Shown here: in pieces, positions 52,908 through 61,463 of the stretch
Layout of the letters: each line of letters begins with the position of its first letter
Numbering within the stretch: the first letter of the stretch is position 1
Source of the DNA: Chania multitudinisentens RB-25
GTDB taxonomy: Bacteria > Pseudomonadota > Gammaproteobacteria > Enterobacterales > Enterobacteriaceae
DNA: 64,000 nucleotides
Assembly (NCBI RefSeq): GCF_000520015.2
Contig: NZ_CP007044.2
Location: 2,852,001-2,916,000 of the forward strand
Reading direction: 5' to 3'
Translations under genes and position numbers: made by a program
Notes under the pieces: generated by a model
Seen by the model: only the letters and a program-made list of their open reading frames with translations
Database searches by the model: none
Told to the model about the DNA's origin: nothing

Positions 52908-53216
52908 ATGAATAGCTTACGGTTATTTTTAATAGCAGGAGCGTTGTTTTCATGGATGGCAGCAAGCCAAGTCAGTGCCAGCAGCGGCGTTATTCGCTTT
53001 GTTGGTGCTATTGTTGAAGGGCCCTGTTTAGTCAATGTTGTTAACTCAACAGCCAATACCCAATGTTATCGTAATGGAAGAAATTATACGGGTACACAGG
53101 CCCTGACACGTTTTAATGCTGCTCGTAAAGAACTGCCACTGAATTTGGGTACGTCTGAAATGAGGTGGGTGGATAGGCAGCAAAAACTTGCGATTATGAC
53201 TGTGGTGTATCGTTAA
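52908..53216 (+). CDS. Small secreted fimbrillin-like protein (orphan)
   Basis: A 102-residue protein with a signal peptide (MNSLRLFLIAGALFSWMAASQVSA). The mature part begins SSGVIRFVGAIVEGPCLVNV, which resembles the first strand of type-1 fimbrial subunits (G-x-I-x-F-x-G-x-I-V-x-x-P-C). Two cysteines (40 and 53) could form the usual loop disulfide. The protein is much shorter than a FimA pilin (about 160 residues) and no chaperone or usher genes are nearby, so it is a truncated or specialised relative. GTGAGG lies 6 bases before the ATG. Its role is unknown. Confidence 0.75.
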   Translation: MNSLRLFLIAGALFSWMAASQVSASSGVIRFVGAIVEGPCLVNVVNSTANTQCYRNGRNYTGTQALTRFNAARKELPLNLGTSEMRWVDRQQKLAIMTVVYR

Positions 53217-53226
53217 GTCGTTTATA

Positions 53227-53256
53227 CCATGCCGGGCGCAGCCCGGCATGGCTTTT
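53227..53256 (+). terminator. Terminator of the small secreted protein gene
   Basis: 11-bp stem CCATGCCGGGC / GCCCGGCATGG with a GCA loop, then CTTTT, just after the stop and before the convergent yeiQ. Confidence 0.85.
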
Positions 53257-53262
53257 CTGACA

Positions 53263-54744
53263 TCAGCTTCGTTGAGCCGCTACCCACTTTTGCAGTGTTT
53301 GACGGGCGCCGAGATCGCGCAGTGCCAGATAAGCTTGCGTAACCGCCGCGACAAATTTTTCATTAGCCGGTAATTGTTCCCCAAAAACACTTCTGAGCGC
53401 CAGCAGCGCAACAACACGTTGTTCGTTATCTTGTGAAGTACTGACTATCTTCTGTAATGTTGGCAGCATTGGATCGCGGATATCAATAGCTTGCCCTGCG
53501 TCATCAATACCACCAACGTAGCGCATCCAGCCAGCAACGCCCAACGCCAAACCTGCATAGCTGCCACCATGCTGTAGATGCCAGCGGATAGAATCCAGCA
53601 TGCGCTGCGGCAATTTCTGTGTGCCATCCATCGCGATCTGCCAGGTACGATGTTGCAGCGCCGGGTTGCTGTAACGCTCGATCAACTGGTCGGCATACGC
53701 GGCCAAATCGGTATCACCCACCTGTAACGTGGGGGCTTGTTCATGCAACATTAAATAGTGCGCGGCACGGCGATAGTTATCATCGGTCATGCAATCATTG
53801 ACGTATTGATAACCGCCCAAATAGCCAAGATAAGCCAGAAATGAGTGGCTGCCATTCAGCATGCGTAACTTCATCTGTTCGTAAGGCAGTACATCATTCA
53901 CCAATTGCACACCCGCGGCTTCCCATTCTGGGCGGCCTGCGACAAAGTTATCTTCTACCACCCATTGAATAAAGGGCTCACAGGCGATGGCGCATTCGTC
54001 GCGAACTCCCCCCAGGGCTGCCGCAATTTCATCCAGAGTTTCCGGTGTAGTGGCAGGCACGATGCGATCAACCATGGTGCTGGGGAAGGTAACGTTGCTG
54101 GCGATCCATTGTGCTAATGCTTGATCACGAACCTGTGCCAGGCCGGTAACCGCATTGCGCACCACATGACCATTTTCTGGAATATTGTCACAGGAAAGCA
54201 CGCTGAAAGCCGGCAAATTGCGCTGGCGGCGCCGATGCAGCGCTTCCACCAGAATGCCTGGCACCGTGGTGGGGTGAGCCGGATCGGCCAGATCGGTTTG
54301 GATACCCGGATGCTGCAAGTCTAACAGGCCACTGCCGGGTTCAATGCAATATCCTTTTTCCGTGATCGTCATAGAAACAATGGCAACCTGCGGTTCAGTC
54401 AGTTTTTCCAAGACGGCATCAATATCTTCCAACTTACGATGCACGCTTTCGTGAACGGCACCGATAACGATAGCTTGATGACCGGCGGCTCCCTTTTCCA
54501 AGACGGTGTAGAGATGGTTCTGAGCACGCAAGGTTTGGAACAGCTTATCGCCACCGAACAGACTGATCTCACAGATCCCCCAATCGCCTCCTTTATGATT
54601 CAGCACACGATCGGTCAGCAACGCCTGATGGGCACGATGAAAGGCACCAAACCCCAGATGGACAATACGGCTGCGCAGCAGGCGGCGATCGTATTGTGGC
54701 TGCTGTACCTCGATAGGAAGCGATGAGTTGGCGATAGTCTTCAT
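53263..54744 (-). CDS. yeiQ: YeiQ, mannitol dehydrogenase-family oxidoreductase (fructuronate reductase-like)
   Basis: A 493-residue polyol/hexuronate dehydrogenase. The N-terminal NAD-binding part is IVHLGFGAFHRAHQALLTD. It continues with MTITEKGYC, SCDNIPENGHVVRNAV and MVDRIVPATTPETLDEIA, and the catalytic KLRMLNGSHSFLAYLGYLGG. It matches E. coli YeiQ along its length and is related to UxuB (fructuronate reductase) and UxaB. Here it is divergent from uxuA, which suggests that it supplies the fructuronate-to-mannonate step in this organism; that is inference from context. Confidence 0.93.
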   Translation of the reverse strand: MKTIANSSLPIEVQQPQYDRRLLRSRIVHLGFGAFHRAHQALLTDRVLNHKGGDWGICEISLFGGDKLFQTLRAQNHLYTVLEKGAAGHQAIVIGAVHESVHRKLEDIDAVLEKLTEPQVAIVSMTITEKGYCIEPGSGLLDLQHPGIQTDLADPAHPTTVPGILVEALHRRRQRNLPAFSVLSCDNIPENGHVVRNAVTGLAQVRDQALAQWIASNVTFPSTMVDRIVPATTPETLDEIAAALGGVRDECAIACEPFIQWVVEDNFVAGRPEWEAAGVQLVNDVLPYEQMKLRMLNGSHSFLAYLGYLGGYQYVNDCMTDDNYRRAAHYLMLHEQAPTLQVGDTDLAAYADQLIERYSNPALQHRTWQIAMDGTQKLPQRMLDSIRWHLQHGGSYAGLALGVAGWMRYVGGIDDAGQAIDIRDPMLPTLQKIVSTSQDNEQRVVALLALRSVFGEQLPANEKFVAAVTQAYLALRDLGARQTLQKWVAAQRS

Positions 54745-55072
54745 GAATAAACTCCATTACAAGAGAAAAACTGACTGCTAGCTTGAATAAAGCTATCAGA
54801 CCAGTTGGCCGCACATTGATACGCCGGTTTCCGGGCATGATTATCTGCCATCAGTCTAAGGTGGCTGTGGGGTGAATAAAATGGGGCCGCCTAAAATAAG
54901 CCAGAATCGTGAATTGGATCAACCAATCAACGTTTCTATTTTGACAGCAGGTTGCTAAAGAGTAAGGTTAAAGGTGAATGATATCTATCTTAATGTGGTA
55001 TAACAAGATGGGCTTGAGATGACGCTCTCCCTTACCACAAAGACAAAACCTCAGTTTTACAAGGATAATTCT
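54745..55072. other. Divergent control region of yeiQ and uxuA
   Basis: A 328-base region with leaders of two divergent hexuronate genes and one clear inverted repeat at 54913-54927. No small gene was seen. Confidence 0.5.
54913..54927. promoter_or_regulatory. Candidate GntR-type (UxuR/ExuR-like) operator
   Basis: ATTGGATCAACCAAT is an inverted repeat with half-sites ATTGG and CCAAT, as in UxuR/ExuR sites (ATTGGTATACCAAT), although the spacing is one base longer than that consensus. It lies between the divergent yeiQ and uxuA. Confidence 0.4.
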
Positions 55073-56263
55073 ATGGAACAAACATGGCGTTGGTACGGGC
55101 CAAACGATCCCGTATCACTGGATGACGTGCGCCAGGCGGGAGCAACTGGCGTGGTAACGGCGCTGCACCATATCCCTAACGGCGAAGTGTGGCCGGTGGC
55201 GGAGATCAAAGCGCGTCAGGCTTTGTTGGCAGAAAAAGGGCTGGTGTGGTCGGTGGTGGAAAGCATCCCGGTGCATGAGGAGATCAAAACCCACAGCGGC
55301 AACTATCAGCAGCATATCGCCAACTATCAGCAATCACTGCGCAACTTGGCGGCCTGCGGTATTGATACCGTATGCTACAACTTTATGCCGATCCTCGACT
55401 GGACGCGTACCGATCTGGAATATTTATTGCCAGACGGTTCAAAAGCGTTGCGTTTTGACCAAATCGCTTTTGCCGCTTTTGATCTGCATATTTTGCAGCG
55501 AGCGGGAGCAGAAGCCGACTACAGCGCTGAAGAACAAAGTGAGGCGCAGGCGTATTTCAGCGCGATGAGCGCTGCGGACATTGCCAAGCTGACGGGGAAT
55601 ATCATTGCCGGGCTGCCGGGGGCTGAAGAGGGTTACACGCTCGATCAGTTTCGCGCTCGGCTGGCAGAATATGATCGTATCGACAAGGCTCAACTGCGTG
55701 AAAATATGGCGGTCTTTTTGCGGGCGATAGTACCGGTGGCGGAGGAGGTGGGGGTACGCCTTGCGGTGCACCCGGATGATCCACCGCGCCCGATTCTCGG
55801 CCTGCCGCGTATTGTTTCCACCATTGAAGATATGCAATGGTTGAAGGAAACTGTTGATAGTATCTATAACGGTTTTACCATGTGTACCGGTTCATACGGC
55901 GTGCGGGCGGACAACGATCTGGTGCGGATGATTGAAACCTTCGGCGATCGCATTCACTTTACCCATTTGCGGGCGACCTGCCGTGAGCAGAACCCGAAAA
56001 CCTTCCATGAAGGGGCGCATCTGCAAGGGGATGTGGATATGGTCTCGGTGATAGAGGCCATTTTGGCTGAAGAACAGCGCCGTGTGCGGAGGGGCGATCG
56101 TCGGCCAATCCCGATGCGGCCAGATCATGGCCACCAGATGCTGGATGATCTGAAAAAGAAAACTAACCCAGGCTATTCAGCCATTGGCCGCCTGAAAGGC
56201 CTGGCGGAAATCCGGGGTGTAGAACTGGCGTTGAAACGGCGGTTTTTCCCAGAGCTTATCTGA
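55073..56263 (+). CDS. uxuA: UxuA, mannonate dehydratase
   Basis: A 396-residue enzyme that turns D-mannonate into 2-keto-3-deoxygluconate in hexuronate catabolism. ATG 55073 (MEQTWRWYGPNDPVSLDDVRQAG) has AAGGAT upstream; earlier in-frame starts are not homologous. Conserved parts are ALHHIPNGEVW, VWSVVESIPVHEEIK, CYNFMPILDWTRTDL, RLAVHPDDPPRPILGLPRI, TMCTGSYGV, HFTHLRATCREQNPKTFHE (metal His/Cys) and RPDHGHQMLDD. E. coli uxuA sits with uxuB elsewhere; here the neighbour is yeiQ. Confidence 0.96.
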   Translation: MEQTWRWYGPNDPVSLDDVRQAGATGVVTALHHIPNGEVWPVAEIKARQALLAEKGLVWSVVESIPVHEEIKTHSGNYQQHIANYQQSLRNLAACGIDTVCYNFMPILDWTRTDLEYLLPDGSKALRFDQIAFAAFDLHILQRAGAEADYSAEEQSEAQAYFSAMSAADIAKLTGNIIAGLPGAEEGYTLDQFRARLAEYDRIDKAQLRENMAVFLRAIVPVAEEVGVRLAVHPDDPPRPILGLPRIVSTIEDMQWLKETVDSIYNGFTMCTGSYGVRADNDLVRMIETFGDRIHFTHLRATCREQNPKTFHEGAHLQGDVDMVSVIEAILAEEQRRVRRGDRRPIPMRPDHGHQMLDDLKKKTNPGYSAIGRLKGLAEIRGVELALKRRFFPELI

Positions 56264-56302
56264 GGTTTTGCAGACAGGGCGCATTTGCGCCCTGAATCAC
56301 CA

Positions 56303-56875
56303 TCAGTCGGCGCGGCCCATGTAACGGCGCTCCGCAATATGAATGCGGATTTTGTCGCCCGTGCTCAGGTATTCTGGCACCAGAATCGTCAACCCCGTTG
56401 CCATAGTGGCTGGTTTGTTACGCGCACTGGCGGAAGCGCCTTTGATGCCCGGTGCGGTTTCGACAATTTCCATATCCACGGTTTGCGGCAATTCCAGCGC
56501 TAACACCTGGCTTTCCAGCGTTAATACCTGCATACCCGGCAGGCCACCTTCAGGCATGAACAGCAGTTCATCTTCGATTTGCTCTTTCTTGAAGGTATAG
56601 GGCGTGTAATCTTCATCATCCATGAACACATATTCTTCGCCGTCGATATAGGAGAAGTTCACCTTACGATGCGACAGCGTCACGGTATCCAGAATATCAT
56701 CACCCTTAAAACGCTCTTCTACCTTCAACCCGGTACGCACGTCCGAGAAACGCATTTTGTAGAGGGTGTTGGCCCCGCGGGCAGTTGGGCTTTGGACATC
56801 AATGTCCTTCACCAGCAGCAGTTTGCCGTTGTAGTTGATTGCCATGCCACGTTTGATTTCGTTAGCTCTTGCCAT
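56303..56875 (-). CDS. efpL: EfpL (YeiP), elongation factor P-like protein
   Basis: A 190-residue EF-P paralogue that relieves ribosome stalling on proline-rich and other difficult motifs. The KOW-like first domain begins MARANEIKRGMAINYNGKLLLVKD. The loop tip is SPTARGANTLYKMRF, with Arg33 at the position of the modified lysine in EF-P, as in E. coli EfpL. The middle and C-terminal OB domains are complete (MPEGGLPGMQVLTLESQVLALELP, GDKIRIHIAERRYMGRAD). It is not in an operon with its neighbours. Confidence 0.95.
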   Translation of the reverse strand: MARANEIKRGMAINYNGKLLLVKDIDVQSPTARGANTLYKMRFSDVRTGLKVEERFKGDDILDTVTLSHRKVNFSYIDGEEYVFMDDEDYTPYTFKKEQIEDELLFMPEGGLPGMQVLTLESQVLALELPQTVDMEIVETAPGIKGASASARNKPATMATGLTILVPEYLSTGDKIRIHIAERRYMGRAD

Positions 56876-57119
56876 TGGAATAACCTATCGATAAGGAGTT
56901 TTGAGATGTTGCGACACGTTACTCGTACCGCGCTTTCCAGGCAAGCGTCACGCGCAAAAAGAGTAATAAGCAGGGAACGGCGGCGTTGCTCACCCCAAAC
57001 AGGCGCATACCTTAGCCATTGAACGCGATATTGGGTTTGAAGCGGATTCTGCTGGCAGCCAGCATGATGTACTGCTATTGTCCGGTGTCAATTCCGCCAG
57101 CACGCCAGGAGAATGACTG

Positions 57120-57374
57120 ATGAACTGCCGTTCCGACTGTGGTGCTTGCTGTATTGCCCCTTCTATTTCCAGCCCGATCCCCGGCATGCCTAATGGCAAA
57201 CCGGCGAATACCCGCTGTATTCACCTGGATCAGCAATGGCGCTGTGGCCTTTTTCATTCACCGCTGCGGCCCCGCGTCTGCGCCAGCCTGCAAGCCAGCC
57301 ATGAAATGTGCCACGATCATCGCGATGAAGCGTTAATCTATCTGGCGAAGTTAGAAGCTGATACCGCCCCTTAG
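57120..57374 (+). CDS. yeiW: YeiW/YkgJ-family cysteine-cluster protein
   Basis: An 84-residue protein with eight cysteines in the YkgJ pattern: CRSDCGACC, CIHLDQQWRCGLF, LRPRVCASLQASHEMC. The family is predicted to bind iron-sulfur clusters or zinc; no enzymatic role is established. AGGAG lies 8 bases before ATG 57120. The gene lies between efpL and setB as in E. coli and overlaps the 3' end of setB by 4 bases on the opposite strand. Confidence 0.9.
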   Translation: MNCRSDCGACCIAPSISSPIPGMPNGKPANTRCIHLDQQWRCGLFHSPLRPRVCASLQASHEMCHDHRDEALIYLAKLEADTAP

Positions 57375-58573
57375 GCCGTAGCACCCATGGTTCGGGTGTC
57401 TTTGAGCCACCACATGCACAACACCGCCCCTATCACCATCACCAAAGCGGCATAAAATACCGCATGATAATTCCAGATCTCAGCAACGGAACCGGCGATT
57501 GAGCCGGCAATAATCCAGCCAACGCGGGTGGTATTGGTAAAAAGCGTGGTGGCGGCCCCTGCCTGCCCAGGCATCAAATCCTGAAAATAGAGCATACCGA
57601 TGCCCGCCAAGACGCCAATAAATAACGCGTTCAGCAATTGCAGAGCGATCAACTGCCACGTCCCGGTGATAAAGAGCAACCCAGCGTAGAAAAACACCCC
57701 GGCGATCGCTGCGCAACGCATCAGGAAACGTTTACCGAAGCGTTTGGCGGCCAGACCCGCGAGCAGCATGGTCGGGATCTCTAACCCGGCGGCGGTTCCC
57801 ATCAGTATTCCCGCCAGTTTTTCCGGCAAACGCAGCTCTTGCACCATATACAGCGGCATATTGATCAGATACATGCCGTTGGCCGTCCACATCAGGGTAC
57901 AGGCGGCAAACAGCAGTAATGCAGCACGGCGATTCTGGCGTGGCGCTTCCAGCGTTGCCCCGGTGGCGGAAGGGGTTTTAGGCATGGAGGGCAGCATTTT
58001 CCATACCAGCATCCCACAGATAATGAAGGTTGCCGCCGCAGCCAGATACATCACTTTGAACCCAAAACCCAGCGCCAAAGCAAAAGCAATTGGGGGGCCG
58101 ATCACCCAGGCGAGAGACACCTGTGCGCGCAGGATGGAACTGAACATCACCGCTTCACGCCCTGTGTGTTCGGCATGCTCACGTGCCAACGCAAACATCT
58201 GTGGGTTAGCCGTTGAGCCGAAACTGCTCAACAACACCCCGACAAACAGCAGCAGATAATAGTTACGGTTCCAAGCGAACAACGCGCAGGCCAAAGCACC
58301 TAACATGCAGCAGAGAAAAATCAGTGACTTGCGATCGCCTTTTCGGTCTGAACGGCGGGCAAGGAACTGGCTGACCAAAATGCCGATAACCGCGCTACCG
58401 GTAAAGAATAAACCGACCATGCTAGGGCGGACATTCACTTCGGTGGAGAGAAACAGGCTCAACGTAGGGGTCTGCAAAGCGCCGGCAATCCCGGTGAGAA
58501 AAGCCACGACAAGAAATGCCAAAGAGGTGAAGTCGGGCAGGCGTCGCGTTACCGCGGTTGAAGAGCGCATCAT
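57371..58573 (-). CDS. setB: SetB, sugar efflux MFS transporter
   Basis: A 400-residue member of the SET family that exports lactose and glucose or their analogues by proton antiport in E. coli. I chose ATG 58573 because it gives the same N-terminal length as E. coli SetB before the conserved TSLAFLVVAFLTGIAGALQTP; further starts upstream are possible and no start has a strong ribosome-binding site. Motif A-like QFLARRSDRKGDRKSLI, SFGSTANPQMFALAREHAE and the C-half LRLPEKLAGILMGTAAGLEIPTMLLAG and YFQDLMPGQAGAATTLFTNTTRVGWI are all present. Confidence 0.92.
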   Translation of the reverse strand: MMRSSTAVTRRLPDFTSLAFLVVAFLTGIAGALQTPTLSLFLSTEVNVRPSMVGLFFTGSAVIGILVSQFLARRSDRKGDRKSLIFLCCMLGALACALFAWNRNYYLLLFVGVLLSSFGSTANPQMFALAREHAEHTGREAVMFSSILRAQVSLAWVIGPPIAFALALGFGFKVMYLAAAATFIICGMLVWKMLPSMPKTPSATGATLEAPRQNRRAALLLFAACTLMWTANGMYLINMPLYMVQELRLPEKLAGILMGTAAGLEIPTMLLAGLAAKRFGKRFLMRCAAIAGVFFYAGLLFITGTWQLIALQLLNALFIGVLAGIGMLYFQDLMPGQAGAATTLFTNTTRVGWIIAGSIAGSVAEIWNYHAVFYAALVMVIGAVLCMWWLKDTRTMGATA

Positions 58574-58710
58574 GGTGAGTAAATAGCCAGCTAAGAAAGA
58601 AGTCGCGCGCATAATACGCTTGTTTAAAAAAAACAAAAACCGGTTTCAATCAATATTAGGGTAAAACGGTTTTTCTGGGTGGCGGCAGGGCAAGGCTGGG
58701 GTGAATAATC

Positions 58711-59133
58711 TCAGTCAGCAGGCAGATAAGCTTTACCTTGCTGCCATAAGGCGACGGCCATGCGGCTGGCTTCAAAATGGGGTTCCGGCAAGCTATCAGG
58801 TGCGCACCAACGCCATGCGGCACATTTTTCCGGCTCTTTTAGCTCAGCTTCGCCCCCGGGATGCTGAACCCACATACAAACCGACACCGTATGTTTACCT
58901 TCGGCCTGCCAGGTCTGCAAATTATTGCTGATACCAATAAATTCTGGCGAGGCGATTTGTAACCCGGTTTCTTCCGCCACTTCACGCTGGGCGCACTGTT
59001 CGAAGGTTTCACCTGCATCTAGATAGCCGCCGGGAATTGACCAGAAAGGGGCATGCTTACCACAGCGTTTGCCGACGAGAATGTGGCCCTGTGTGTTAAC
59101 GATGATAACGCCAATACCGGTTGCGACCGCCAT
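58711..59133 (-). CDS. NUDIX hydrolase (NUDT15-like)
   Basis: A 140-residue single NUDIX domain. ATG 59133 (MAVATGIGVIIVNTQGHILVGKR) has AAGGGG upstream; a longer frame from 59172 has its ribosome-binding site too close. The NUDIX box GGYLDAGETFEQCAQREVAEETGL is complete (G-x5-E-x7-REUxEExGU). The flanking sequence (WSIPGG, EPEKCAAWRWC) resembles the MTH2/NUDT15 group, which cleans oxidised or modified nucleotides. The actual substrate is unknown. It is divergent from fruB. Confidence 0.88.
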   Translation of the reverse strand: MAVATGIGVIIVNTQGHILVGKRCGKHAPFWSIPGGYLDAGETFEQCAQREVAEETGLQIASPEFIGISNNLQTWQAEGKHTVSVCMWVQHPGGEAELKEPEKCAAWRWCAPDSLPEPHFEASRMAVALWQQGKAYLPAD

Positions 59134-59205
59134 GGTTTTCCCCTTCAGCTCTGTTTCAGCACAGTATGCCATTTCCTCTGTCCGATAGCTTTTTTAGCGG
59201 AAAAA

Positions 59206-59221
59206 TGTGCGTTAGATCAAA
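59206..59221. promoter_or_regulatory. Candidate CRP site upstream of fruB
   Basis: TGTGCGTTAGATCAAA fits TGTGA-N6-TCACA at most core positions. It lies upstream of the Cra operators, as expected for a catabolite-controlled PTS operon. Confidence 0.35.
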
Positions 59222-59280
59222 TAAAATTCATGCTGAAATCCAGAAAACTTGCTTTCAGCAGGATCCGCTTCCACACTGAT

Positions 59281-59292
59281 TGAAACGTTTCA
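59281..59292. promoter_or_regulatory. Cra (FruR) operator 1 of fruBKA
   Basis: TGAAACGTTTCA is a perfect palindrome matching the Cra consensus (TGAAACGTTTCA). It sits 89 bases before the fruB ATG. E. coli fruB also has two Cra operators, released by fructose-1-phosphate. Confidence 0.85.
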
Positions 59293-59347
59293 GCGTTGTC
59301 GGGCTAAGTGATTCAGTTTCGATAACGCCCCTTTTTCTCAATACAGC

Positions 59348-59359
59348 TGAAACGATTCA
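59348..59359. promoter_or_regulatory. Cra (FruR) operator 2 of fruBKA
   Basis: TGAAACGATTCA, preceded by GC as in strong Cra sites (GCTGAAACGATTCA), ends 21 bases before the fruB ATG, between promoter and gene, so bound Cra would block transcription. Confidence 0.85.
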
Positions 59360-59380
59360 ATTCAGCAGGAGAGGAGAGCC

Positions 59381-60514
59381 ATGTTCCAGTTGTCACAACA
59401 AGATATTCATCTGGGTGCCGCAGCCAGCGGTAAACAGGAAGCCATTCGGCAGGTTGCCGCCGCGTTGGCTAACGCCGGGTGCGTCAGCCCGGCCTATGTG
59501 GACGGTATGCTACAGCGTGAATTGCAAACATCGACTTATCTGGGTAATGGGATCGCCATTCCGCATGGGACGACCGATACCCGCGATTTGGTACTGAATA
59601 CCGGCGTGCAGGTGTTCCAGTTTCCACAAGGGATTGAATGGGGCGACGGCCAGATTGCCTATGTGGTGATCGGTATTGCAGCGCGTTCTGACGAACATCT
59701 GGCGCTGTTGCGGCAACTGACGCATGTGCTCAGTGATGACAGCGTTGCAGAACAACTGGGACAGACCACGTCAGCAGAAGAGTTGCGTAGCTTGCTGATG
59801 GGGGAAAAGCAAACGAGTGAATTCCAGTTTGATGCTTCATTAATTGCTTTGGAGGTGGTTGCGGATTCCTTGATCACGCTGCAAGCGTTAAATGCCGGTC
59901 GTTTGCAAAAAATCGGGGCGGTTGATGCTCGCTTTGTTAGCGATGTGATCACGCGTAAACCACTGAATTTGGGGCAGGGTATCTGGTTGAGCGACAGTGC
60001 TGAAGGTAACCTCGCCAGTGCTGCGGTCATCAGCCGGCCTGCTCAGGCTTTTGATGAAGAAGGTGAACCAGTGGCTTTATTGCTCACCGTGGCGGTGGCC
60101 GATCAACAACCGCTGACGGTGCTGAACCACCTCAGTGATTTGCTGCTGGCCAATCAAGCTGAACGGTTGCTGAACGCGGACGCAGTTGCTGTGTTAGCCC
60201 TGTTAACCGGTGAGGCAGTGTCAGAAAACGCGGTACTGAGTGCAGAGTATATCGTTCGCAACGAACATGGTTTGCATGCCCGCCCAGGAACTGCATTGGT
60301 TAACGTTATCAAACAATTCTCCAGCGAGATTACCGTCACCAACCTGGATGGCAGCGGTAAACCCGCTAATGGCCGCAGCTTAATGAAGGTGGTGGCATTG
60401 GGGGTGAAGAAAGGCCATCGCCTGCGTTTTACCGCCAGCGGCGATGATGCGGAAATGGCGTTGAAAGCCATTGGTGAGGCAATTAGTAAGGGTCTGGGCG
60501 AGGGTGCAGCATGA
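59381..60514 (+). CDS. fruB: FruB, fructose PTS diphosphoryl transfer protein (EIIA-M-HPr)
   Basis: A 377-residue fusion that passes phosphate from Enzyme I to FruA. The N-terminal EIIA domain has His62 in AIPHGTTDTRD, followed by a middle domain of receiver-like fold. The C-terminal HPr-like (FPr) domain has His299 in RNEHGLHARPGTALVN. AGGAGAGGAG lies before ATG 59381. Its stop overlaps the fruK ATG (ATGA). It is the first gene of fruB-fruK-fruA under Cra control. Confidence 0.98.
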   Translation: MFQLSQQDIHLGAAASGKQEAIRQVAAALANAGCVSPAYVDGMLQRELQTSTYLGNGIAIPHGTTDTRDLVLNTGVQVFQFPQGIEWGDGQIAYVVIGIAARSDEHLALLRQLTHVLSDDSVAEQLGQTTSAEELRSLLMGEKQTSEFQFDASLIALEVVADSLITLQALNAGRLQKIGAVDARFVSDVITRKPLNLGQGIWLSDSAEGNLASAAVISRPAQAFDEEGEPVALLLTVAVADQQPLTVLNHLSDLLLANQAERLLNADAVAVLALLTGEAVSENAVLSAEYIVRNEHGLHARPGTALVNVIKQFSSEITVTNLDGSGKPANGRSLMKVVALGVKKGHRLRFTASGDDAEMALKAIGEAISKGLGEGAA

Positions 60515-61452
60515 GCAGACGAGTGGCAACCATTACCCTTAACCCGGCCTACGATCTGGTGGGTTTTTGCCCAGAGATCGAACGGGGTGAGGTGAACCTG
60601 GTAAGAACGGCCGGGCTGCACGCAGCCGGTAAAGGAATCAACGTTGCCAAGGTACTGAAAGACTTAGGTATCGATGTGACGGTGGGAGGATTTCTGGGGA
60701 AAGACAACCAGGATGGTTTTCAACAGCTATTCAGCGATCTGGGCATTGCCAACCGATTCCAAGTGGTGGCGGGGCGTACCCGCATCAACGTGAAGCTGAC
60801 GGAAAAAGACGGTGAAGTCACTGATTTCAACTTCTCTGGTTTTGACGTCACGCCGCAGGATTGGGAACGTTTCGTGAACGATTCTCTAAGCTGGCTGGGC
60901 CAGTTCGATATGGTGGCGGTCAGCGGCAGCTTGCCTGCGGGCGTGCCGCCAGACGCTTTTACCGAATGGATGATCCGCCTGCGTGCGCAGTGCCCGTGCA
61001 TCATTTTTGACAGCAGTCGCGAAGCGCTGGTTGCGGGCTTGAAAGCGGCGCCTTGGCTGGTGAAACCGAACCGCCGCGAATTGGAAATCTGGGCCGGTCG
61101 CCCGTTACCAAGGTTGGACGATGTGGTGGAAGCGGCTCATACGCTGCGCGATCAGGGCATCGCTCATGTGGTGATTTCACTGGGAGCTGAAGGGGCGCTG
61201 TGGGTGAATGCTTCCGGTGCCTGGATCGCTAAACCCCCGGCTTGTGAAGTGATCAGCACGGTGGGGGCGGGTGACTCAATGGTCGGTGGCCTGATCTATG
61301 GGCTGCTGATGCGTGAATCCAGTGAACATACTTTGCGTTTAGCGACCGCCGTGGCGGCTTTGGCGGTGAGCCAGAGCAATGTCGGTGTGACCGAGCGCCC
61401 GCAGTTGGCCGCGATGATGGCGCGTGTTGACCTGAAACCTTTTAACGGATAA
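60511..61452 (+). CDS. fruK: FruK, 1-phosphofructokinase
   Basis: A 313-residue PfkB-family kinase that turns fructose-1-phosphate into fructose-1,6-bisphosphate. Signature 1 is AAGKGINVAKVLKDLG, and the C-terminal signature with the catalytic Asp is STVGAGDSMVGGLIYG. Substrate contacts NPAYDLVG and VSGSLPAG are conserved. By consuming fructose-1-phosphate it also shapes the Cra signal. Its start overlaps fruB by 4 bases and fruA begins 11 bases after its stop. Confidence 0.97.
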   Translation: MSRRVATITLNPAYDLVGFCPEIERGEVNLVRTAGLHAAGKGINVAKVLKDLGIDVTVGGFLGKDNQDGFQQLFSDLGIANRFQVVAGRTRINVKLTEKDGEVTDFNFSGFDVTPQDWERFVNDSLSWLGQFDMVAVSGSLPAGVPPDAFTEWMIRLRAQCPCIIFDSSREALVAGLKAAPWLVKPNRRELEIWAGRPLPRLDDVVEAAHTLRDQGIAHVVISLGAEGALWVNASGAWIAKPPACEVISTVGAGDSMVGGLIYGLLMRESSEHTLRLATAVAALAVSQSNVGVTERPQLAAMMARVDLKPFNG

Positions 61453-61463
61453 CAGGAGGCAGA

